DNA of 11,974 bases from Methanocorpusculum sp. (GCA_029987045.1 DALTWN010000014.1:1-11974), one strand, 5' to 3'; counted from the stretch's first letter, positions 1-7,815 are shown. Notes: generated by a model not told the origin, from the sequence alone. A program made the numbers and translations.

Positions 1-2
1 AA

Positions 3-200
3 GAGGGAGAGGTCAAGAAGCCGGGACCGAACCAGAGATTCAAGAGATCAAGTATTGTCGCAAAGATTGACAGCCGCATGGCTAATGCCCAGCAGCAGGG
101 ACGCGGACGCGGACCTAAGATTGCCGATCAGAGACTTCGCCGCAGAATCCGCCGCTCAAAGGCATCCATGATGGGCGCCAAGGCAAAGGCAAAGCACTAA
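3..200 (+). CDS. C-terminal part of a small, highly basic protein (5' end outside window)
   Basis: An open frame enters from the left edge and stops with TAA at 198-200, giving 65 visible residues. About 20 of them are Lys or Arg. Visible pieces are a KKPGPNQRFKR segment near the start, a QQQGRGRGPKIADQRLRRR stretch in the middle, and a GAKAKAKH tail. No enzyme motif is present. The composition suggests an RNA- or ribosome-associated protein. From memory it resembles a short, uncharacterised protein family conserved in methanogens (possibly DUF5350), but I cannot confirm this without a search. A strong hairpin terminator follows 12 bp downstream, so this is the last gene of its unit. That a real gene is present is fairly secure from the composition, terminator and lack of a competing frame; the identity is not. 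Confidence 0.7.
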   Translation, partial: EGEVKKPGPNQRFKRSSIVAKIDSRMANAQQQGRGRGPKIADQRLRRRIRRSKASMMGAKAKAKH

Positions 201-212
201 TCGCATTCTATA

Positions 213-243
213 TGACGGGAAGATATCCCGTCAGCTATTTTTT
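213..243 (+). terminator. Hairpin plus T-tract terminator of the basic-protein gene
   Basis: A perfect 8-bp stem (TGACGGGA, loop AGATA, TCCCGTCA) spans 213-233. It is followed by GCTA and six T's at 238-243, then further T-rich sequence to 249. It lies 12 bp after the TAA at 200 and is oriented for plus-strand transcripts; the minus-strand side has no comparable T-run. It probably ends transcription of the upstream gene before it meets cofD, which converges from the right. Confidence 0.75.
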
Positions 244-288
244 CGTTTTAACGGTAATTTCCGAAAAGAGTACGCTATTTTCGTTCGC

Positions 289-295
289 AAAAAAA
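289..295 (-). terminator. Poly-T tract downstream of cofD
   Basis: Seven A's on the plus strand give a T7 tract on the cofD strand, starting 4 nt after the cofD stop codon. Archaeal RNA polymerase can terminate at such T-tracts without a hairpin, so this is a plausible cofD terminator. No stem precedes it. Confidence 0.5.
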
Positions 296-299
296 TAGA

Positions 300-1214
300 T
301 TATTTTCTGGGGAACAGTGAAAGCAGATCCCAGGCAAGAGATTCCGCTTTCTTGACATTGGTCATCATGGTATCGAGACGGATGGATCCGGGGACCTCGA
401 TACCGGTATCCTTGAGATCCTGAACAAAAACATCCAGGACATCCGCATACACCTGTTTTGTACCAAACGATGTCGATTCATATCCCCAGGCTTTCATCAG
501 TGCTGCAGCAGGTCCGCTGACCGGCCGGTTGCCGATGAACGGACTTACACCGACAACGAATTTCTTCTTGAGCGCGTCACGGATACCTGCGCATTCCAGA
601 ATCGGGCCGATACTGGTTACCGGATTGGACGGACCGATGATCACTCCGTCGCTTTCCTCGATTGCGGCAATGGCTTCCGCCGTAGCTGCAAGCGGCTTGC
701 CGTCGACAGTCTTCCGGACAACCCCTTTGATCGGGACATTTCCGCGTTTGCCGACCCAGTACTCCTGATAATGCATCAGAGAATCGTCTTCCTGGACCAC
801 ATACGTCGTGACCTGCTGATCCGACATCGGCAGGATCCGGGCGGAGATTCCGTATCCGTCGGTTATCTTCTTTGTCGCTTCGGTCAGCCGCATACCTGCA
901 TTCAGATACGCGGTTCGTGCGAGATTGGTTGCCCTGTCCTGTTCTCCGAGCGGAAGCGGTTCCTTATATCCGAGACGCTCCATCGCATGGTAGGTATGCA
1001 TGGTATCTCCTTTGATTCCCCACCAGGTATCCGTATTCAGCAGACCGGCAAACAGATAGGTCACCGTATCGATATCAGGAGACACATACTGGCCGGACAT
1101 CCATAAATCTTCACCGGTATTGACAATGACCGTTATTTCATTATCGCGCAGAATCTGGCGCAGACCGCGAATAAGTTTCGGGGTTCCGGTCCCGCCTGAC
1201 AGTACGGTTATCAT
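300..1214 (-). CDS. cofD: 2-phospho-L-lactate transferase CofD (coenzyme F420 biosynthesis)
   Basis: A 304-residue protein matching the CofD family along its whole length. CofD joins a lactyl-phosphate (or related) unit from the GDP-activated donor to the deazaflavin FO to make F420-0, and acts in the cytosol. Seen here: an N-terminal nucleotide-binding loop SGGTGTPKL (residues 6-14), NTGED (32-36), the family signature SPDIDTV (45-51), and GPSNPVTSI (194-202), the second phosphate/GDP-site loop. The length is normal for archaeal CofD. The ATG start places the glycine-rich loop directly after the first beta strand, as in the family, and I see no better start upstream. F420 is a central hydride carrier in methanogens, so this gene fits the organism. 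It is transcribed alone: it converges on the basic-protein gene and diverges from the ATPase gene. Confidence 0.95.
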   Translation of the reverse strand: MITVLSGGTGTPKLIRGLRQILRDNEITVIVNTGEDLWMSGQYVSPDIDTVTYLFAGLLNTDTWWGIKGDTMHTYHAMERLGYKEPLPLGEQDRATNLARTAYLNAGMRLTEATKKITDGYGISARILPMSDQQVTTYVVQEDDSLMHYQEYWVGKRGNVPIKGVVRKTVDGKPLAATAEAIAAIEESDGVIIGPSNPVTSIGPILECAGIRDALKKKFVVGVSPFIGNRPVSGPAAALMKAWGYESTSFGTKQVYADVLDVFVQDLKDTGIEVPGSIRLDTMMTNVKKAESLAWDLLSLFPRK

Positions 1215-1240
1215 AATAGTATCTGATTACCTGTACTGCT

Positions 1241-1247
1241 TATTAAA
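1241..1247 (-). promoter_or_regulatory. Possible TATA-like box of cofD
   Basis: On the minus strand this reads TTTAATA, inside an AT-rich stretch about 27 nt upstream of the cofD ATG. At that distance transcription would begin at or very near the start codon, giving a leaderless or nearly leaderless mRNA. No convincing ribosome-binding site is visible (only a weak AGGT about 15 nt upstream), which agrees with that reading. The match is short, so this stays tentative. Confidence 0.35.
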
Positions 1248-1294
1248 GGTTAGGAATTGAAAGAGATTCCCCGTATCTGTAAATAATGATAATG

Positions 1295-1331
1295 GCCAAA
1301 TCGATTAAAATGTTTCAGCCAAATCGATTAA
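1295..1331 (+). repeat. Pair of exact 14-bp direct repeats, each with an AATCGATT palindrome
   Basis: GCCAAATCGATTAA occurs at 1295-1308 and again at 1318-1331, 23 bp apart start to start (about two helical turns). Each copy contains the 8-bp palindrome AATCGATT. The second copy abuts a TATA-like box, where a BRE would normally sit, upstream of the ATPase gene. The placement suggests tandem operator sites for a dimeric regulator acting on the ATPase promoter. No regulator gene is adjacent; the ATPase itself has no recognisable DNA-binding domain. Confidence 0.6.
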
Positions 1332-1340
1332 TATTATAAA
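1332..1340 (+). promoter_or_regulatory. TATA-like box of the ATPase gene
   Basis: TATTATAAA lies 41-50 nt upstream of the ATPase ATG at 1382. With the usual archaeal spacing the start site would fall near 1360-1366, leaving a leader of roughly 16-22 nt. Only a weak ribosome-binding site (GGGT at 1371-1374) is visible in that leader. Confidence 0.5.
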
Positions 1341-1381
1341 GATTAAAAAACAAAATAGTATGCAATATACGGGTAAATTCC

Positions 1382-2656
1382 ATGAAAGAGTACCGAAAAC
1401 GCATTGTTGACACGTTGCTTTCCGACAAACTGGAGGCAACCGGTGCAGTGCTCATTGAAGGACCAAAATGGTGTGGTAAAACAACGACTGCAGAACAGGT
1501 CGCAAAAAGTATAATTTACCTCTCGAATCCTGCACAGTTCGCTCAATATTCCACAATGGCAGAAACTCAACCGCAACTGCTTCTCGAAGGAGATGCTCCA
1601 CGGCTTCTTGATGAGTGGCAGCTGTTTCCTAAATTATGGGATGCTGTTCGTTTTGAAGTAGATCATCGTAGGGAAGAAGGACAGTTCATCCTCACAGGTT
1701 CTGCTGTTCCACCAGATACACAAAAGATTCTTCATACGGGAACCGGACGCTTTTCGTGGATCAAAATGAGACCGATGAGTCTCTATGAAAGTGAAGATTC
1801 GAATGGATCCGTCAGTTTATCCTCCTTATTCATCTCTCCAGACTTCATCAAAGGAACCAATCTGTTAACACTAGAAAATATTGTCTACCTCATCTGCCGC
1901 GGAGGATGGCCAAATTCTCTTGGAAAAAGTGAAAAAATCGCACTCATTCAGGCTAGAAGTTATTATGACTCAATCGTAAAATCCGACATAAACCGTTCAG
2001 ACAGATATCCAAAAAGTGAGGAGTATGTTAAACGTCTGATGCGTTCATTCGCACGAAACCAGGGAAGTCAAATCAGCAATGCAGGTCTCGTAAAGGATAT
2101 TGTAGATGGGGATGAGAATACATTTTCCCTGAATACCCTGTCACGATACATAGATGCGCTAAAAACAATCTTTGTCATCGAAAATCTCCCCGCATGGAAT
2201 CCAAACCTTCGTTCGAAAACAGCCATTCGATCTGCAGAAACTAGATATTTCACTGACCCGTCAATTGCTACAGCTGCACTTGGTATCGGACCCGGCGACC
2301 TGCTAAAAGACCTGAATACCTGTGGGTTCCTGTTTGAAACTCTGTGTGTCCGTGATTTGCGGGTTTATGCGGATGCTCTTGACGGGACCGTTTATCATTA
2401 CCGGGATAAATCCGGACTAGAGTGTGATACCGTCATACATCTCAGGAACGGAGCATACGGTCTGATTGAAATCAAAATCGGAGGAGACACCCTGATTGAA
2501 GAAGGAGCCGCATCTCTTCTGAAACTGCGTGAAAAAATCGATACAGATTCCATGAGAGAACCTGCATTCATGATGATACTGACAGCTGTAGGGCCCTACG
2601 CCTATCGGAGACCTGATGGAATATTCGTTGTTCCTATCGGATGTCTTGGGCCCTGA
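1382..2656 (+). CDS. AAA-type ATPase with C-terminal DUF4143 domain, function unknown
   Basis: A 424-residue protein of the widespread archaeal/bacterial ATPase family with an AAA_14-like N-terminal domain and a DUF4143-like C-terminus. Visible motifs: Walker A GPKWCGKT (27-34), Walker B-type RLLDEWQ (74-80), sensor-like ILTGSA (103-108), and TGRFSWIKMRPMSLYES (121-137), the family's conserved segment with a probable arginine finger. The C-terminal region has D349 followed by IEIK (362-365), the D...ExK pattern of PD-(D/E)XK nuclease folds, which is known for DUF4143 proteins; nuclease activity is not established here. The ATG is the first in frame: an in-frame stop lies at 1337-1339 with no other ATG between. 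By hand count, sample lines are 33-45% GC in the first two thirds and about 38-53% in the last third, against about 60% in a sampled his operon line, so the gene may be a recent arrival. Its cellular role is unknown. Confidence 0.85.
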   Translation: MKEYRKRIVDTLLSDKLEATGAVLIEGPKWCGKTTTAEQVAKSIIYLSNPAQFAQYSTMAETQPQLLLEGDAPRLLDEWQLFPKLWDAVRFEVDHRREEGQFILTGSAVPPDTQKILHTGTGRFSWIKMRPMSLYESEDSNGSVSLSSLFISPDFIKGTNLLTLENIVYLICRGGWPNSLGKSEKIALIQARSYYDSIVKSDINRSDRYPKSEEYVKRLMRSFARNQGSQISNAGLVKDIVDGDENTFSLNTLSRYIDALKTIFVIENLPAWNPNLRSKTAIRSAETRYFTDPSIATAALGIGPGDLLKDLNTCGFLFETLCVRDLRVYADALDGTVYHYRDKSGLECDTVIHLRNGAYGLIEIKIGGDTLIEEGAASLLKLREKIDTDSMREPAFMMILTAVGPYAYRRPDGIFVVPIGCLGP

Positions 2657-2664
2657 AATACGTT

Positions 2665-3408
2665 CTAGAAACCCCAGTCCTTGAAGCCGTAGCAGAGCGT
2701 TCCTTTCGCATGGCTGTCGCTCGACAGCACAAACGAACCGCCATGTTCTGCAATGTATGCCTGTAAATCTGGAGACGGATACGGAACACTTCGGTATCCG
2801 CGAATCATGGCACCGAAATTGACCTCGAACGGTTTCTGCGTCTCAAGAAGCGTATCAATCGCAGCACGGGACGCCTCAACATACCGTGCATCGGTTTCAT
2901 CGAACAACGCAGAATTTTCATTGAACTTGGTTATCAGATCGAGATGCCCGATGATATCTGCACCGGTCTTTTCCGGAACCTGTGAAACCTCTCGGTAGTA
3001 GAGCTGAACGAGTTTATAGATATCTCCGTCGAACCAGCGGTCTGCTGCATCCTGCAGAATATCCGGCGTTTCATCGACTGCCGCCAGTTCTGAACCGTTG
3101 CGCAGGAAATGCACCGATCCGATCACATAATCGAACCCGACAGCAGGTTCCGGCGAGAACAGGTCCTGCTCGATACCGCAGAGGACCTCGATCCTCCCTT
3201 TGTATTTCTCTTTCAGTTCGGCAAGTGTTCTGCGGTAGCGGGGAATATCCTCTTCACGCATACACCACTCTTCAGCTTCCTTCAGATACGAATGGTCGGA
3301 TATCCCGATACGTGATATGCCAAGATCAAGTGCAGCCTTGACGATGTCTTCCGGCGTATCTGCACCATCGCTGAATGTCGAGTGAACATGAAGATCGAAC
3401 TTCTGCAT
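2665..3408 (-). CDS. hisK: Histidinol-phosphatase, PHP family
   Basis: A 247-residue PHP-domain phosphoesterase that removes phosphate from L-histidinol phosphate (step 8 of histidine synthesis). Metal-site motifs in order: DLHVHSTFSDG (5-15), SDHS (37-40), GIE with E80, GSVH with H100, GHLD with H155, and SDSH (230-233), together forming the typical PHP metal cluster. The length is that of the HisK/HisJ subgroup. It is the last gene of the his operon, starting 2 nt after the hisIE stop, which strongly supports the histidinol-phosphate substrate over other PHP activities. It supplies the phosphatase missing from the short, monofunctional HisB encoded in the same operon. Its stop lies 8 bp from the stop of the convergent ATPase gene. 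The symbol hisJ is also used for this family. Confidence 0.92.
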   Translation of the reverse strand: MQKFDLHVHSTFSDGADTPEDIVKAALDLGISRIGISDHSYLKEAEEWCMREEDIPRYRRTLAELKEKYKGRIEVLCGIEQDLFSPEPAVGFDYVIGSVHFLRNGSELAAVDETPDILQDAADRWFDGDIYKLVQLYYREVSQVPEKTGADIIGHLDLITKFNENSALFDETDARYVEASRAAIDTLLETQKPFEVNFGAMIRGYRSVPYPSPDLQAYIAEHGGSFVLSSDSHAKGTLCYGFKDWGF

Positions 3409-3410
3409 GA

Positions 3411-4058
3411 TCAGGTCATCTTTTCCTGTTTTACCTTGTGATCGATGACATGGCGGGATGCAAGTTCCTTCGTGATATCGTCAAGCGAGATACCTGCTTC
3501 GATCATCAGGACCATGACATGGTAGACAAGGTCGGAAATTTCATAGATGGTTTCCTTCTTGTCGCCGGATTTTGCGGCGATGATGACTTCCGTGGATTCC
3601 TCGCCGACTTTCTTGAGGATCTTATCGATACCCTTTTCGAACAGATAGGTAGTGTACGACCCTTCCTTCTTCTCGGTCTTTCTTCCTTCGATCAAGTCCA
3701 TCAGCATCTCATAGGAGAACGATCCTGCATCCGGATTCTCATAGACAGGATATTCGAAACAGGATTCGGTTCCCAGATGACAGGCAGGTCCGTCCGGAGT
3801 CACGGCAACCAGCAGAGTATCGCGGTCGCAGTCGGTGGTAATCGATACGACATGCTGATAGTTGCTGGACGTCTCACCCTTCAACCACAGTTCGTTGCGC
3901 GATCTGCTCCAGAAACACGCCAGATTCTTTTCCATGGTAATCTTCAGGCTTTCTTTGTTCATATAGGCAAACATCAGCACTTTCTTCGTAGCTGCATTAA
4001 TCACAATCGCAGGGATCAGACCCTTTTCATCAAATTTCAGTTCATCAATATTGATCAT
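3411..4058 (-). CDS. hisIE: Bifunctional phosphoribosyl-AMP cyclohydrolase / phosphoribosyl-ATP pyrophosphatase HisIE
   Basis: A 215-residue fusion carrying out steps 2 and 3. The N-terminal HisI domain (about 1-110) opens the adenine ring of PR-AMP. It shows [18 protein letters not shown] (49-66), the metal-site cluster DCDRD (76-80) and the zinc cysteines C93 and C100. The C-terminal HisE domain (about 115-205) hydrolyses PR-ATP to PR-AMP. It shows [13 protein letters not shown] (151-163) and EISDLVYH (173-180), the acidic metal-binding helices of MazG-like folds. Many archaea encode HisI and HisE separately, so the fused form is a bacterial-looking trait. The start codon overlaps the hisF stop (ATGA), consistent with coupled translation. 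Confidence 0.96.
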   Translation of the reverse strand: MINIDELKFDEKGLIPAIVINAATKKVLMFAYMNKESLKITMEKNLACFWSRSRNELWLKGETSSNYQHVVSITTDCDRDTLLVAVTPDGPACHLGTESCFEYPVYENPDAGSFSYEMLMDLIEGRKTEKKEGSYTTYLFEKGIDKILKKVGEESTEVIIAAKSGDKKETIYEISDLVYHVMVLMIEAGISLDDITKELASRHVIDHKVKQEKMT

Positions 4059-4828
4059 AACATATCCTCCATCAGGCGCACAGGAAGATGTTCCTGTGCC
4101 ATTCTCTTTTTCAAATCGGCAATCTCGACTTCATGGAAATGGAAAATCGACGCGGCAAGTCCTGCATCGATATCCGGAATCCGTGTGAACAGCGTAATGA
4201 AATCATCAATCGATCCGGCGCCGCCGGAAGCAATCACCGGTACATTGACCGCTTTACAGACCGCATCCAGAAGTTCGATATCGAACCCTCCCTTGACACC
4301 GTCGGTATCGATTGAGTTCACCACGACTTCACCGGCACCTGCTTCAACACAGCGTTTGATCCAGGAAATCGCTTCCATTCCGGTATCATCTCTTCCGCCG
4401 CGGGAAAAGACCGTGAATCTGCCGCCGACCCGTTTGACATCGACCGAGAGAACAACGCACTGATCGCCGTAACGTTCTGCCGCTTCGGTGACCAGATCCG
4501 GATTGCGGATTGCACCGCTGTTGACACTGACCTTGTCCGCTCCGCATTTGAGTACACGATCGAAATCATCGAGCGTCGAAATACCACCGCCGACCGTCAG
4601 CGGAATAAAGACGGATTCGGCAGTCTTCGTCAGGATCTCCGAGAAGAGTTTCCGTCCTTCCGCAGATGCCGTGATATCGTAGAATACCAGTTCGTCCGCA
4701 CCGTTGTCGCTGTAATATTTCGCAAGATCAACCGGTGAAGAAACATCCTGCAGACCGGCGAAATTGACTCCTTTGACGACACGGCCGTCCTTGACGTCAA
4801 GACAGGGAATAATCCGTTTCGTAATCAT
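4055..4828 (-). CDS. hisF: Imidazole glycerol phosphate synthase cyclase subunit HisF
   Basis: A 257-residue (beta/alpha)8 barrel. It uses ammonia channelled from HisH to turn PRFAR into imidazole glycerol phosphate and AICAR (step 5). The two catalytic aspartates are at the family-typical positions: D11 in IIPCLDV and D130 in VVLSVDVKR. Phosphate-binding loops are visible at TVGGGIST (78-85), NSGAIRNP (103-110) and ASGGAGS (200-206), and the C-terminal AASIFHF is typical. The length is normal. It overlaps hisA upstream and hisIE downstream through ATGA junctions, as expected for an enzyme that must be matched in amount with HisH. Confidence 0.97.
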   Translation of the reverse strand: MITKRIIPCLDVKDGRVVKGVNFAGLQDVSSPVDLAKYYSDNGADELVFYDITASAEGRKLFSEILTKTAESVFIPLTVGGGISTLDDFDRVLKCGADKVSVNSGAIRNPDLVTEAAERYGDQCVVLSVDVKRVGGRFTVFSRGGRDDTGMEAISWIKRCVEAGAGEVVVNSIDTDGVKGGFDIELLDAVCKAVNVPVIASGGAGSIDDFITLFTRIPDIDAGLAASIFHFHEVEIADLKKRMAQEHLPVRLMEDML

Positions 4829-5547
4829 GCACTCACCTTTCCCGCAAGCTCTATGGCTGCACGCAGATCGATTGCACCTTCATAGTAGGCTTTCCCGATG
4901 ATTGCAGCATAGAGATGCATGGAAGACAATGTCCGGATATCATCCAGACTGGACACACCGCCGGACGCTGTTATCTGCATTCTGTATTTCTGGGACAAGG
5001 TACGGTAGAGTTCCCGGTTCGTTCCATGCATGGCACCGTCCTTGGAAATATCCGTACAGATGATCGTAGAGATGCCGAGATCCTGCATGCGTTCAAAGAA
5101 CTGGTCGACCGTGACATCCGTCGTCTCCATCCATCCGGACACGGCAATCCTGCCGTCACGGATATCAGCACCGACCGCAATCTGCGACCCGTATTCCGCA
5201 GCCGCTTTTTCAAGGAATACCGGACCGGATATCGCAGCCGTACCCAGGATCACGCGGTCGAGACCTGAAGAGAGGTATTTCTCTACAGTCTTCATATCGC
5301 GGACACCTCCGCCGATTTCGCAGAACAGACCACGGTCCTTGATAGAACAGACCGTTGCGAAGTTCGGGGTGGATCCGCTGCGTGCGCCTTCCAGATCGAC
5401 GAGATGAACCGCCTCTGCCCCGGCTTCAACGAAATCATCCGCAACAGACCCGGGATCGGTATTGTAGACCGTCATCTGATTATAATCTCCTTTGAACAGA
5501 CGAACCGCCTTTCCTTCAAAGAGATCGATTGCCGGAAAGATGATCAT
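4825..5547 (-). CDS. hisA: ProFAR isomerase HisA
   Basis: A 240-residue (beta/alpha)8 barrel isomerising ProFAR to PRFAR (step 4). From the chosen start the protein begins MIIFPAIDLFEGKAVRLFKG, the standard HisA opening with the catalytic Asp at residue 8. Later motifs are EIGGGVRD, VGADIRDG (second catalytic Asp), CTDISKDG and TASGGVSS, all typical. The frame stays open upstream to an ATG at 5619, but that start would add 24 residues unlike any HisA. The start at 5547 has a GGAGGT site 6 nt upstream and forms an ATGA overlap with the hisH stop. HisA rather than TrpF or the dual PriA is favoured by the operon context. Confidence 0.96.
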   Translation of the reverse strand: MIIFPAIDLFEGKAVRLFKGDYNQMTVYNTDPGSVADDFVEAGAEAVHLVDLEGARSGSTPNFATVCSIKDRGLFCEIGGGVRDMKTVEKYLSSGLDRVILGTAAISGPVFLEKAAAEYGSQIAVGADIRDGRIAVSGWMETTDVTVDQFFERMQDLGISTIICTDISKDGAMHGTNRELYRTLSQKYRMQITASGGVSSLDDIRTLSSMHLYAAIIGKAYYEGAIDLRAAIELAGKVSA

Positions 5548-6167
5548 ACACAAACCTCCGCGAACGCTTTCAGAATACGCAGACCGGTCTCTCCGCTCTT
5601 TTCCGGATGGAACTGGCATCCATAGACATTCTCATGTCCTACTGCTGCAGTAACCGGCGCTCCATACTCGGTATTCGCGAGCACCGACGCTTCGCAGTCG
5701 GCCGCATAGAACGAGTGGACAAAGTAGACGTAGGATCCTTCCTTGATATATCTGAATAGCGGAGACTGTTTTCCGCGTTCCGTCATGGAGAGATGATTCC
5801 ATCCGATCTGCGGAATCTTATAGGTCTTCGGCACATACCCTGCAAGCGGACGAACGGTTCCCTGCAGAATACCGAGACCTGCATGATCTCCGTATTCCAG
5901 ACTCCGTTCGAAAAGCAGCTGCATGCCAAGGCAGATACCCATCAACGGTTTTCCCGCGGCGACTTCCCGAAGTACTGCATCAGCCATCCCTGACATTCGC
6001 AGTTTCTCTGCCGCGTCGGCGAATGCACCCACTCCCGGCAGAATAATTCCGTCCGCATGCGCGAGAGTCGCATCATCACCGGTAACAACCGCATCCGCAT
6101 GTACTGCACGCAACGACGATTTCAGCGAGAAGAGGTTTCCAACCCCGTAATCGACCACCGCAAGCAT
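5544..6167 (-). CDS. hisH: Imidazole glycerol phosphate synthase glutaminase subunit HisH
   Basis: A 207-residue class I glutamine amidotransferase that frees ammonia from glutamine and passes it to HisF. The catalytic triad is visible: nucleophile C79 in GICLGMQLL, and H187 and E189 in FHPEKSG. The oxyanion region LPGVGAF (43-49) and the interface segment IPQIGWNHL (118-126) also fit HisH rather than other amidotransferases. Length is normal. Its ATG shares one base with the hisB stop (TGATG), and its stop overlaps the hisA start; hisA separates it from its partner hisF, a common bacterial arrangement. Confidence 0.97.
   Translation of the reverse strand: MLAVVDYGVGNLFSLKSSLRAVHADAVVTGDDATLAHADGIILPGVGAFADAAEKLRMSGMADAVLREVAAGKPLMGICLGMQLLFERSLEYGDHAGLGILQGTVRPLAGYVPKTYKIPQIGWNHLSMTERGKQSPLFRYIKEGSYVYFVHSFYAADCEASVLANTEYGAPVTAAVGHENVYGCQFHPEKSGETGLRILKAFAEVCV
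5554..5559 (-). promoter_or_regulatory. Ribosome-binding site that fixes the hisA start
   Basis: On the minus strand this reads GGAGGT, 6 nt upstream of the ATG at 5547 and inside the end of hisH. It settles the hisA start in favour of 5547 over the in-frame ATG at 5619. Confidence 0.8.
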
Positions 6168-6754
6168 CAGAGCGACCCCTTCGTCGAAGGAACTTCACCG
6201 GCATACGCCGCATCATAAGCGACCGCCGCACGGATACTGCGGGCTGCAGACTTGAACACCCCTTCAATAATGTGGTGGGAGTTGTAGCCGGCAAGTTCCC
6301 GGATGTGAAGAGAACATTCCGCCGTCCGGACAAATGCCTGCCAGAACTCTTCGACCAGTTCGGTATCAAAGTCACCCACACGCTGTGCAGGAATCTTCAG
6401 CGAACAGTTCAGAGACGACCGGCCGGAGAAATCGACCGCCGTAAGAATCAGTGCTTCATCCATCGGCAGAATCATGGATCCGTACCGGGCAATTCCGCGT
6501 TTATCGCCGAGTGCCTGTTTGAATGCGGTACCAAGGACAATACCGATATCCTCGGTGGTGTGGTGATAATCGACCTTGGTATCACCGACACAGGCAATGC
6601 CCAGATCGAAGCGGCCGTGGGATGCGAACAGTTCAAGCATGTGGTCCAGGAACCCGCATCCGGTTTTGATATCGGCGGTTCCGGATCCATCAATATCCAG
6701 TGTCAAATCAATATACGTTTCGTTGGTTTTTCGTGTCAATATAGCAGATCTCAT
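6167..6754 (-). CDS. hisB: Imidazoleglycerol-phosphate dehydratase HisB (monofunctional)
   Basis: A 195-residue enzyme of step 6, dehydrating IGP to imidazole acetol phosphate. Manganese-site signatures are visible: FLDHM (35-39), DYHHTTED (62-69) in the first repeat, and the matching SHHIIE (159-164) in the second half, reflecting the family's internal duplication. There is no N-terminal HAD phosphatase domain as in the bifunctional HisB of E. coli; the phosphatase job falls to the PHP enzyme at the operon end. The start overlaps the hisC stop through ATGA. Confidence 0.97.
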   Translation of the reverse strand: MRSAILTRKTNETYIDLTLDIDGSGTADIKTGCGFLDHMLELFASHGRFDLGIACVGDTKVDYHHTTEDIGIVLGTAFKQALGDKRGIARYGSMILPMDEALILTAVDFSGRSSLNCSLKIPAQRVGDFDTELVEEFWQAFVRTAECSLHIRELAGYNSHHIIEGVFKSAARSIRAAVAYDAAYAGEVPSTKGSL

Positions 6755-7815
6755 GCGTGTACCTCGTTCAGGATGTGTTCAATTTCAGAAATCAGACGGT
6801 CCATCTGGGCAGGACTCCCGATGGTAATACGGTTATATGCGGCAATCTTCGGTTTATCGAAATGACGAACCAGCACCCCGCGTTTCTTCAGCGTAAGATA
6901 CAGATCCTTTCCGCCGATATCAGGATGCCGGGCAAAGATGAAGTTCGCAGACGAATCCAGAACAATGAATCCCAGTTCCCGCAGTTTCTTCACGACTATT
7001 CCGCGGGTTTCGATGATGCGTGCACAATTCTCTTTCGTATACGCCTCGTCTTCCAGTGCGCCGACTGCAGCTGCCGCAGTCATCCTGCTTACATTGTAGG
7101 GATTGGTCGAACAGCGGATTGTATTCATATCGCTGATGAGTCCGGAGGATGCGATACCGAATCCGAACCGTGCACCGGCGAACGACCGTGATTTCGAGAA
7201 TGTCTGGACGACCAGCAGATTGTCATATTTCCTGACCAGGGGAATCGCAGATTCCGCACCGAAATCGACATACGCTTCGTCGACGACCACGACGTTGTTC
7301 GGATTGCTTTTCAGAATCATCTCGATATCCGCAAGCGACAGCGCAATACCCGACGGTGCATTCGGATTCGCAATGAATATCGTTTTGTTCACGCCGCAGT
7401 AATCTGCAGGATCGATTGCAAGCGTGGCATCATTCACCGGAATCTCGGTATAATCGATTGCATTCAGCTGTGCGAATACCGGATAGAATCCATACGAAGT
7501 GTCGGGAAACACGGCTCCATTCTCGCAGAATGCCGCAAACGCGAAATCGAGGATTTCATCGGACCCGTTGCCGACAATCACTTCATTTTTCGCGACATGA
7601 TAGACCTCGGCGAGTTTCTCACGCAGGGCATTGTAATCCGGATCCGGATACAGCATCAGGGCATCCGCTTCCTTCCGTGCATATTCCTGTGCTTTTGCCG
7701 ACGGCGGGAACGGCGACTCGTTCGTATTGAGTTTCACATACTGCATGTCCCGCGGCTGTTCACCTGGAACATAAGGGGTAAGCGTACTGAATCTGCTGGA
7801 AAAGAACCTGCTCAT
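6751..7815 (-). CDS. hisC: Histidinol-phosphate aminotransferase HisC
   Basis: A 354-residue fold-type I PLP aminotransferase (step 7), converting imidazole acetol phosphate and glutamate to histidinol phosphate. Visible: LNTNESPFPPS near the N-terminus (29-39), GNGSDEI (82-88) of the PLP phosphate site, NPNAPSG (150-156), DEAYVDF (179-185) with the PLP-pyridine Asp, and TFSKSRSFAGARFGF (205-219) with the Schiff-base Lys at 208. Members of this family can also act in aromatic amino acid or cobalamin routes, but the operon position makes the histidine role secure. The ATG overlaps the hisD stop (ATGA). Confidence 0.96.
   Translation of the reverse strand: MSRFFSSRFSTLTPYVPGEQPRDMQYVKLNTNESPFPPSAKAQEYARKEADALMLYPDPDYNALREKLAEVYHVAKNEVIVGNGSDEILDFAFAAFCENGAVFPDTSYGFYPVFAQLNAIDYTEIPVNDATLAIDPADYCGVNKTIFIANPNAPSGIALSLADIEMILKSNPNNVVVVDEAYVDFGAESAIPLVRKYDNLLVVQTFSKSRSFAGARFGFGIASSGLISDMNTIRCSTNPYNVSRMTAAAAVGALEDEAYTKENCARIIETRGIVVKKLRELGFIVLDSSANFIFARHPDIGGKDLYLTLKKRGVLVRHFDKPKIAAYNRITIGSPAQMDRLISEIEHILNEVHA

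Noticed and set aside
1295..1331. Start of a CRISPR array or a transposon end
   Set aside because: Only two 14-bp units with a 9-bp gap; no further copies, no transposase gene, no terminal inverted repeats around the ATPase.
2588..2599. 12-bp perfect palindrome GTAGGGCCCTAC in the ATPase gene
   Set aside because: It lies inside conserved-length coding sequence, is followed by no T-run, and short palindromes of this size occur by chance.
3438..4463. Long plus-strand open frame (341 codons) over hisIE and hisF
   Set aside because: It is antisense to two clear enzymes, lacks recognisable motifs, and its open state follows from codon bias of the true genes.
5548..5619. A 24-residue N-terminal extension of HisA starting at 5619
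   Set aside because: It lies over the hisH C-terminus, is unlike HisA, and the start at 5547 has GGAGGT and an ATGA overlap.
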